Shown here piece by piece: positions 58,166-64,000 of a stretch of DNA of 64,000 nucleotides. Below the pieces are notes generated by a model. It did not search any database. It was not told the origin of the DNA and saw nothing but the letters and a program-made list of their open reading frames with translations. Position numbers and translations under genes: made by a program. The stretch is from Caballeronia sp. SL2Y3 (GTDB lineage Bacteria; Pseudomonadota; Gammaproteobacteria; Burkholderiales; Burkholderiaceae). Each line of letters starts with the position of its first letter. Within the stretch, counting starts at the first letter, position 1. The DNA lies in assembly GCF_022879575.1 (NCBI RefSeq), contig NZ_CP084260.1:310001-374000 (forward strand), in the 5' to 3' direction.

Positions 58166-59581
58166 CTACCGCGTGAACGCGAAGATCTTGCCCGGATTCA
58201 TCAGGTTCTTCGGATCGAGCGCGCGCTTGATGGACCGCATCACGTCGATGCCGTCTTCGCCGTGCTCGTCGAGCATGAAGTCCATCTTATGCAGCCCGAC
58301 GCCGTGCTCGCCCGTGCATGTGCCGCCGACTTTCAGCGCGCGCTCGACGATGCGCCGGTTCAGGCGCTCGGCTTCATCGCGTTCCTCCGGCTTCGCGGGA
58401 TCGAGCAGCATCGCGACGTGGAAATTGCCGTCGCCCACATGTCCGACGATCGGGCAGGGCAGCGACGAGCCCAGCAGGTCCTTCTCCGTTTCTTCGACGC
58501 ATTCGGCCAGACGCGAAATCGGCACGCAGACGTCGGTGGTCACGGCGCGGCAGCCGGGCTTCAGTTGCAGCATCGCGAAATAGGCGTTGTGGCGCGCGGT
58601 CCAGAGGCGGCTGCGGTCTTCGGGACGCGTCGCCCATTCGAAGTCGGTGCCGTGGTTCTGCGCGGTGATCTCCTGCACGGTCTGCGCCTGCTCCTTCACG
58701 CCGGCTTCGGTGCCTTGAAATTCGAAGAACAGCATCGGCGATTCGCGCAGCGTCAGGTTCGAATGGCGATTGATGGCGCGCACGGCGAGCTTATCGACGA
58801 ACTCGACGCGGGCGATCGGCACGCCCATCTGGATCGTTTCGATGACGGCGCGCACCGCGTCGCCCATCGACGGAAACGCGCAGACGGCCGCCGAGATGGC
58901 CTCGGGCTGCGGGTAGAGCCGCACCGTGATCTCGGTGATGACGCCGAGCGTCCCTTCGGAGCCGACGAAAAGCCGCGTCAGGTCGTAGCCCGCCGACGAT
59001 TTGCGGGCGCGCGTGCCGGTATGGATGACGCGCCCGTCGGCGAGCACGACGGTCAGCGCGAGGACGTTTTCGCGCATCGAGCCGTAGCGCACGGCGTTGG
59101 TGCCCGACGCGCGCGTCGCCGACATGCCGCCGATGCTCGCGTCCGCGCCGGGATCGATCGGAAAGAAGAGGCCGGTGTCCTTCAGCGCTTCGTTCAGCTG
59201 CTTGCGGGAAATGCCGGGCTGCACGGTGGCGGTCAGGTCTTCGGCGTTGATCGAGACGACGCTGTTCATCTCCGACAAGTCGATCGACACGCCGCCGTGC
59301 ACCGCGAGCAGATGCCCTTCGAGCGACGATCCGTTGCCGTACGGGATGATCGGCACGTCGTGCTCGGCGCACAGCCGGACGATTGCCTGGACCTCTTGCG
59401 TGCTGCGCGCGAACACGACGGCGTCGGGCAATTGCGGATCGAACGGGGATTCGTCGCGGCCGTGATGTTCCCGCACGGCCTGGCTCGTGCTGACTCGCTC
59501 GGCGAAGTGTTGCTTGAGCGCGTCGAGCAGGGCGGCGGGAAACGGCCGGCGGATGGCATGCGGCAAGGCGGGGTGGTTCAC
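58166..59581 (-). CDS. dld: FAD-linked D-lactate dehydrogenase (cytochrome type)
   Basis: 471 residues. Same FAD_binding_4 plus FAD-oxidase C-terminal layout as GlcD: PIIPYGNGSSLEGHLLAV near 75-92, SIGGMSATRASGTNAVRYG near 147-165 and GHVGDGNFHVAML with GEHGVGLHK at the C-end. It is most like eukaryotic-type D-lactate dehydrogenase (cytochrome), but D-2-hydroxyacid or glycolate substrates cannot be excluded. It is upstream of glcDEF on the same strand, so both FAD oxidases probably share expression. Confidence 0.88.
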   Translation of the reverse strand: MNHPALPHAIRRPFPAALLDALKQHFAERVSTSQAVREHHGRDESPFDPQLPDAVVFARSTQEVQAIVRLCAEHDVPIIPYGNGSSLEGHLLAVHGGVSIDLSEMNSVVSINAEDLTATVQPGISRKQLNEALKDTGLFFPIDPGADASIGGMSATRASGTNAVRYGSMRENVLALTVVLADGRVIHTGTRARKSSAGYDLTRLFVGSEGTLGVITEITVRLYPQPEAISAAVCAFPSMGDAVRAVIETIQMGVPIARVEFVDKLAVRAINRHSNLTLRESPMLFFEFQGTEAGVKEQAQTVQEITAQNHGTDFEWATRPEDRSRLWTARHNAYFAMLQLKPGCRAVTTDVCVPISRLAECVEETEKDLLGSSLPCPIVGHVGDGNFHVAMLLDPAKPEERDEAERLNRRIVERALKVGGTCTGEHGVGLHKMDFMLDEHGEDGIDVMRSIKRALDPKNLMNPGKIFAFTR

Positions 59582-59724
59582 GGGCGTCTCCGGCGGATTT
59601 TTGTCGATTTCGTGCTTCGGGCGGCATGCGTGCTGTTCGACGGTCGCACGGCAGGGCGCCGTCTTATTTTACGCGCGGGACGCTCGCGGCGCGCGGCGTC
59701 GCAGGGTAAGCGAGGGGCGCTGCC

Positions 59725-59730
59725 TATAAT
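59725..59730 (+). promoter_or_regulatory. -10 box candidate for the adenosyltransferase gene
   Basis: A consensus TATAAT 53 bases before the ATG; no good -35 box at the proper distance. Confidence 0.4.
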
Positions 59731-59782
59731 GCTTCGGCGGCTTTTCGGCGCATTTTGGATTCTGGATGACACAGGAGCAGTG

Positions 59783-60373
59783 ATGGGTAACCGCCTCAGC
59801 AAGATCGCGACGCGCACCGGCGACGATGGCACCACCGGACTCGGCGATGGCCGCCGGGTTTCGAAAGACGATGCGCGCATTGCGGCGATCGGCGATGTCG
59901 ATGAACTGAATTCTTCGTTGGGCGTGTTGTTGTGCGAGGCTTTACCGCCGGATGTGCGCAATGCGCTCACGCAGATTCAGAACGATTTATTCGATCTGGG
60001 CGGTGAGTTGTCGATTCCGGGGCATTCGATGATTTCGGATTCGCATTTAGAGCGGTTGGATGCGTGGCTCGCGGATTACAACTCGACTTTGCCGCCGCTT
60101 AAGGAGTTTATTCTGCCGGGCGGGTCGAGGGCGGCGGCTTTGGCGCATGTTTGCCGCACGGTGTGTCGAAGGGCGGAGCGGGCGATTGTTGCTCTAGGGC
60201 GTATCGAAGCTGATGGGGTTAATGACGCGCCGCGAAGGTATGTCAATCGGCTGTCGGATTTGCTGTTTGTGTTGGCGCGGGTTTTGAATCGGGCGGATGG
60301 GGGGGAGGATATTCTCTGGAATCACGCAAGAGGGGGGTGTCAGGATTTCCGTGTTCTAAGGCAGGTTGAGTAA
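59783..60373 (+). CDS. Cob(I)alamin adenosyltransferase (PduO type), C-terminus altered by IS insertion
   Basis: 196 residues as found. PduO-type enzymes transfer the adenosyl group of ATP to Co(I) cobalamin. The ATP loop TRTGDDGTTGLGDGRRV is at about 10-26, and the signature region RAERAIVAL with NRLSDLLFVLARVLN near 131-170 is intact. After HAR (residue 183) the reading enters the left end of the IS256 element and gains 13 foreign residues (GGCQDFRVLRQVE). Joining the two flanks at the target duplication predicts the original end as HARD followed by TGA, 184 residues. The catalytic core is untouched, so activity may persist. Confidence 0.9.
   Translation: MGNRLSKIATRTGDDGTTGLGDGRRVSKDDARIAAIGDVDELNSSLGVLLCEALPPDVRNALTQIQNDLFDLGGELSIPGHSMISDSHLERLDAWLADYNSTLPPLKEFILPGGSRAAALAHVCRTVCRRAERAIVALGRIEADGVNDAPRRYVNRLSDLLFVLARVLNRADGGEDILWNHARGGCQDFRVLRQVE
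60325..60332. repeat. Target-site duplication, left copy
   Basis: CGCAAGAG, identical to 61678-61685, on the two sides of the IS256 element. Eight bases is the usual IS256-family duplication. Confidence 0.9.
60333..60363 (+). repeat. Left terminal inverted repeat of the IS
   Basis: Starts GGGGGTGTCAGGA and ends GTGTTCTAAGGCA. It matches the right end apart from a few substitutions and two one-base gaps. Confidence 0.85.
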
Positions 60374-61624
60374 TTACACGGAGGGCCGAACGAATCGATC
60401 TGCGTAAAGGATAGCGAACTGGTTCATGGCCGTCTTCCAGTCATGCGCGGCACTTCCCCAATTCGCGGTGATGTTGCGCAAGGCCAGCCAGATGAGTTTG
60501 GTGGCGGCCTCGTCGCTCGGGAAGTGACCACGGGTCTTGATGATCTTGCGCAACTGCGAGTTGATATTTTCAATCGCGTTCGTCGTGTAGATGATCTTGC
60601 GCACACCCGGCGGAAACGCAAAGAACGGGATTACGCGATCCCAGGCGTTGCGCCACGCGCTGCTGACGGTCGGGAATTTCTGGCCCCACGGCCCATCAGC
60701 AAACGCATCGAGTTCGGCCTGGGCCGCTTCCGCGCTGGGCGCGGCATAGATCGGTTTGATCGCGGCAGCCAACCCTCGGCGGTCTTTCCAACTGGCGTAA
60801 TCGAGGCTGTTGCGGATCAGATGGACGATACAGGTTTGCAGTGTGGTGGCCGGAAACACCGCCGCCAATGCTTCGGGCATGCCCTTCAGACCGTCGGTGA
60901 CGGCGATCAGGATGTCGTGAACACCGCGCGTCTTCAGATCGTTGAATACCTTCATCCAGAATTTGGCCCCCTCGGTATTCTCGATCCACAGGCCCAGGAT
61001 CTCGCGCGTGCCGTCGGGCAGCACGCCCAGCGCCAGGTACACCGCCTTGTTGCGCACGACGGCGTCTTCGCGAATCTTGACCCGCAGTGCGTCGAAAAAC
61101 ACGACCGGATACATCGGCTCGAGCGGCCGGGCCTGCCATGCGGTTACTTCGGCCATGACTTCGTCGGTGACCGAGCTGATGAAGTCGGGCGAGACATCGG
61201 TGCCGTACTGTTCCAGCAGGAAGCCCTGGATCTCACGTACGGTCATGCCTCGGGCATACATGGCGACGATCTTGTCGTCGAAGCCCGTGAAGCGCCGTTC
61301 GTGCTTGGGAATCAGGATCGGTTCGAAGCTGCCGTCGCGGTCACGCGGCACCTCGATGCGGATCGGACCGTCTTCGGTCAGAACCGTCTTGGCCCCTTTG
61401 CCGTTGCGCTGATTCGTGGCGTTGACCGGCTTGGCAGCACCGGGAGGGTAGCCGAGATGATGGTTCATCTCGCCGCCCAGCGCCCGTTCGATCAGCGCCT
61501 TCTTGAGCGCCAGCGTCGCGGCATTGATGGCTTCAGCCGTCATCGGACCGTTGCCGAACTGCTCAAGCAGTTCGGCCGGAATCGCCGGCAGAGCCGCCGG
61601 CTGGGCTTTCGGTTTGCGAGGCAT
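60374..61624 (-). CDS. IS256 family transposase
   Basis: 416 residues, the usual family length, no stop or frameshift. The DDE catalytic set fits with Asp in VVFFDALRVKIREDA near 172, Asp in AVTDGLKGMPEAL near 241, and Glu in TTNAIENINSQLRK near 354. The C(2)H-like segment CIVHLIRNSLDY, typical of IS256 transposases, is near 265-276. It cuts and pastes or copies the element by its terminal repeats. Confidence 0.95.
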   Translation of the reverse strand: MPRKPKAQPAALPAIPAELLEQFGNGPMTAEAINAATLALKKALIERALGGEMNHHLGYPPGAAKPVNATNQRNGKGAKTVLTEDGPIRIEVPRDRDGSFEPILIPKHERRFTGFDDKIVAMYARGMTVREIQGFLLEQYGTDVSPDFISSVTDEVMAEVTAWQARPLEPMYPVVFFDALRVKIREDAVVRNKAVYLALGVLPDGTREILGLWIENTEGAKFWMKVFNDLKTRGVHDILIAVTDGLKGMPEALAAVFPATTLQTCIVHLIRNSLDYASWKDRRGLAAAIKPIYAAPSAEAAQAELDAFADGPWGQKFPTVSSAWRNAWDRVIPFFAFPPGVRKIIYTTNAIENINSQLRKIIKTRGHFPSDEAATKLIWLALRNITANWGSAAHDWKTAMNQFAILYADRFVRPSV

Positions 61625-61647
61625 AAACTCTCCTTGGGAGCATGTTA

Positions 61648-61677
61648 TGCCTTAAACACAAAATTCCTGACAGGCCC
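61648..61677 (-). repeat. Right terminal inverted repeat of the IS
   Basis: Read inward from the outer end: GGGCCTGTCAGGA, ending GTGTTTAAGGCA. Pairs with the left end at 60333-60363. Confidence 0.85.
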
Positions 61678-61685
61678 CGCAAGAG
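61678..61685. repeat. Target-site duplication, right copy
   Basis: CGCAAGAG, identical to the left copy. The original adenosyltransferase stop (TGA) lies within the next few bases after this copy. Confidence 0.9.
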
Positions 61686-61722
61686 ATTGAGATCGCACAA
61701 GCGAAGCTGGCTTAGGACCTCG

Positions 61723-61761
61723 GCAGAGTCGGCACCGATTGAGAAGCGGTGCCGACTCTGC
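61723..61761. other. 15-bp perfect inverted repeat after aroG
   Basis: GCAGAGTCGGCACCG and CGGTGCCGACTCTGC surround nine bases, six bases beyond the aroG stop. There is no T tract on either strand. It could terminate weakly or protect the aroG 3' end. Confidence 0.6.
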
Positions 61762-61767
61762 TAGTTA

Positions 61768-62841
61768 TCAATTGCCGCCAACTCTCTTCAGTCGCCGCTG
61801 CTTTACCGCTTCCGCCAATCCTTCGAGCACCCCGACGCTTTCCTCCCACCCAATACAAGCATCAGTAACGCTTTGCCCGTAAGTAAGCTCACACCCTTCC
61901 TTCAAATCCTGCCGCCCGGCGACAAGATGCGATTCCACCATTACCCCGACGATGCGCTCATCGCCAGCCGCCAACTGACGCCCGATATCCGCGCAAACCG
62001 GAATCTGATTCTCATGCTTCTTCGAACTATTCGCATGGCTCGCGTCGATCATCAGCCGCGCCGCTAATCCCGCCTTGCCGATATCGCTGCACGCGGCATC
62101 GACCGAAGCCGCATCGAAGTTCGGCGCTTTACCGCCGCGCAAGATGATATGGCAGTCCTCATTGCCAGCAGTCGAAACGATCGCCGAATGCCCGCCCTTC
62201 GTCACAGAAAGAAAATGATGCGGCTGCGAAGCGGCCTTTATCGCATCCACCGCGATTTTCACGTTGCCATCAGTGCCATTCTTGAATCCGACCGGACACG
62301 AAAGCCCCGAAGCCAATTCCCGATGCACTTGCGATTCGGTCGTCCGCGCGCCGATCGCGCCCCACGAAATCAAGTCCGCGATGTATTGCGGGCTGATCAT
62401 GTCGAGATATTCCGTCCCCGCCGGCAGCCCGAGCTCGTTGACATGCATGAGCAATTCTCGCGCGGCGCGCAATCCGTCGTTGATCTTGAAGCTGTTGTCC
62501 ATGTACGGATCGTTGATCAGCCCTTTCCAGCCGACTGTCGTACGCGGTTTTTCGAAATACACGCGCATCACGATTTCCAGTTCGCCCGCGAACCGCTTGC
62601 GCTGCTCGATCAAGCGCCCCGCATATTCCAGCGCCGCCTTCGGGTCGTGAATCGAACACGGCCCAATGATGACGATCAACCGGTCATCCATGCCGTGCAG
62701 AATCCGATGCATCGATTGCCGCGCGTTGAAGATGAGATCGGACACCGGCTCCGTGCACGGAAATTCGCGGATCAAATGCGCGGGCGGGACGAGCTCCTTC
62801 AACTCGCGGATACGAACGTCATCGGTATTGTGCGGGGGCAT
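61768..62841 (-). CDS. aroG: 3-deoxy-7-phosphoheptulonate (DAHP) synthase, class I
   Basis: 357 residues. First step of the shikimate pathway: phosphoenolpyruvate plus erythrose-4-phosphate to DAHP. Class I (AroFGH) blocks are complete: IIGPCSIHDPKAALEYA near 55-71, MRVYFEKPRTTVGWKGL near 94-110, GFKNGTDGNV near 190-199 and IDASHANSSKKH near 272-283. Which aromatic amino acid feeds back cannot be read safely. The gene is preceded by an attenuator leader rich in Phe, Tyr and Trp codons, so its transcription should respond to aromatic aminoacyl-tRNA supply. Confidence 0.96.
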   Translation of the reverse strand: MPPHNTDDVRIRELKELVPPAHLIREFPCTEPVSDLIFNARQSMHRILHGMDDRLIVIIGPCSIHDPKAALEYAGRLIEQRKRFAGELEIVMRVYFEKPRTTVGWKGLINDPYMDNSFKINDGLRAARELLMHVNELGLPAGTEYLDMISPQYIADLISWGAIGARTTESQVHRELASGLSCPVGFKNGTDGNVKIAVDAIKAASQPHHFLSVTKGGHSAIVSTAGNEDCHIILRGGKAPNFDAASVDAACSDIGKAGLAARLMIDASHANSSKKHENQIPVCADIGRQLAAGDERIVGVMVESHLVAGRQDLKEGCELTYGQSVTDACIGWEESVGVLEGLAEAVKQRRLKRVGGN

Positions 62842-62885
62842 GGCGATTCTCCAACGGCAATGTTCTGTGCAAAAAATGGAAGGCG

Positions 62886-62918
62886 AAAAAAAACCGCCAG
62901 ACTTGGCTGGCGGTTTTT
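62886..62918 (-). terminator. Attenuator terminator of aroG (regions 3:4)
   Basis: On the minus strand AAAAACCGCCAG (62918-62907) pairs with CTGGCGGTTTTT (62900-62889) and continues into a run of eight T. It ends 45 bases before the aroG ATG. Confidence 0.85.
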
Positions 62919-62953
62919 CGGGAATTCGGTTTTGCGTATCTGCAACCTACGAC

Positions 62954-63019
62954 TCACCCCTCTCGATCCGCCAGCGGCTTGAGATGCCAAAAGAAATAAA
63001 AATAAAACTTGGCGGACAT
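62954..63019 (-). CDS. aroG leader peptide (aromatic-codon attenuator)
   Basis: 21 residues from ATG at 63019: MSAKFYFYFFWH, then LKPLADREG and TGA. Seven consecutive aromatic codons (Phe, Tyr, Phe, Tyr, Phe, Phe, Trp) are the stall signal. An in-frame ATG at 63037 would add six residues. Neither start has a strong ribosome site. TCCGCCA within codons 2-4 is complementary to TGGCGGA within the Leu-Ala-Asp codons, and the latter also to CCGCCAG of the terminator, giving the 1:2, 2:3 and 3:4 pairings of a classical attenuator. Confidence 0.75.
   Translation of the reverse strand: MSAKFYFYFFWHLKPLADREG
62967..63016 (-). promoter_or_regulatory. Attenuator regions 1 and 2
   Basis: Region 1 TCCGCCA (63016-63010) can pair with region 2 TGGCGGA (62973-62967). 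Region 2 in the register CTGGCGG (62974-62968) can instead pair with CCGCCAG (62913-62907) of the terminator, forming an antiterminator. A ribosome stalled on the aromatic codons between them would mask region 1. Confidence 0.75.
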
Positions 63020-63057
63020 GGTGAGCACAGGGCGCATTGCAAAAAGGGTGACCGTCT

Positions 63058-63086
63058 TTATAACCTCAAACGGGCGGCGCTGACAA
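63058..63086 (-). promoter_or_regulatory. Sigma-70 promoter of the aroG leader
   Basis: Minus strand: -35 TTGTCA (63086-63081), 17-bp spacer, -10 TTATAA (63063-63058). The transcript would start near 63051, about 30 bases before the leader-peptide ATG. Confidence 0.65.
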
Positions 63087-63170
63087 GCGGCCACGCGTCG
63101 AACGCGGGAAATCCGCATCGGCGGGTGCGAACCATTCCGAACGCGCCGCCGCCGATGCGGTAAAACGGCA

Positions 63171-64000
<830 letters not shown>

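Larger units (their letters stand above)
60333..61677. mobile_element. IS256-family insertion sequence, complete
   Basis: 1,345 bp bounded by the 8-bp duplication CGCAAGAG. Imperfect inverted repeats of about 30 bp begin GGGGGTGTCAGG (left) and, on the other strand, GGGCCTGTCAGG (right). It carries one intact transposase gene on the minus strand. Ends and duplication are clean, indicating a recent, possibly still mobile copy. Confidence 0.93.

Noticed and set aside
61723..61761. Inverted repeat as IS end or attachment site
   Set aside because: The IS ends and the target duplication are fixed at 60325-61685, and no integrase or second copy of the repeat is seen.

Overview
The window is high-GC (roughly 63-65 %), densely packed chromosomal DNA from a beta-proteobacterium of the family Burkholderiaceae, most likely Paraburkholderia or Caballeronia. 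That placement is an inference from gene order and protein style: gdhA-gltIJKL, rplM-rpsI-erpA-anmK-tyrS-dtd, dusB-fis-purH-ruvCAB, pntA in two pieces plus pntB, a split pqiA followed by pqiB and pqiC, yajC-secD-secF next to tgt and queA, and glcD-glcE-glcF with dld. Nearly everything is core housekeeping, and almost all genes are intact.

Layout. 1-3.9 kb: end of glutamate dehydrogenase and the glutamate/aspartate ABC transporter gltIJKL. 3.9-7.4 kb: a class II amidotransferase, pyrC, a DUF3025 gene and the RNase P RNA. 7.4-9.9 kb: an OsmC-family protein, a short intergenic RNA gene with an exposed CCUCCU loop, rplM-rpsI and erpA. 9.9-13.7 kb: anmK, tyrS, dtd and a phosphoglycerate-mutase-like phosphatase. 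13.7-19.9 kb (minus strand): an MpaB-like gene, ruvB, ruvA, ruvC, purH, fis, dusB. 20.1-24.2 kb: ubiH-like hydroxylase, pepP and an RlmL-like methyltransferase. 24.3-24.85 kb: an accessory-looking gene of lower GC with signs of two compensating frameshifts. 24.9-30.4 kb: transhydrogenase, NUDIX hydrolase, mnmA, a TetR regulator. 30.7-36.3 kb: exported esterase, GST, pqiCB and two pqiA genes. 36.7-42.2 kb: cytochrome b561, two yceI genes, secF, secD, yajC. 42.4-46.9 kb: tgt, queA, recG. 47-51.3 kb: an oxidative-stress block of oxyR, a DUF805 gene, catalase, two very small genes and dps. 51.4-60.4 kb: ubiA, proC, yggS, glcFED, dld and a cobalamin adenosyltransferase gene. 60.3-61.7 kb: a complete IS256-family element. 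61.8-64 kb: aroG with its leader, and the 3' part of tldD.

The most interesting signals lie between genes. (1) The aroG leader is a full transcription attenuator: a 21-codon leader peptide with seven consecutive aromatic codons (FYFYFFW) is flanked by mutually exclusive pairings and a U8 terminator. (2) A promoter-hairpin-terminator unit upstream of rplM would make an RNA of about 80 nt that displays an anti-Shine-Dalgarno CCUCCU loop. (3) The ruvB and pepP promoters share a palindrome (TAGGCC-N4-GGCCTA or close) at nearly the same distance from a TACAAT -10 box. (4) A TetR gene has a palindromic operator filling its promoter spacer, with two related sites before the downstream esterase. (5) The IS256 element is bounded by an exact 8-bp target duplication and has replaced the C-terminus of the cobalamin adenosyltransferase.

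No CRISPR array, tRNA, rRNA, prophage or secondary-metabolite cluster was seen.
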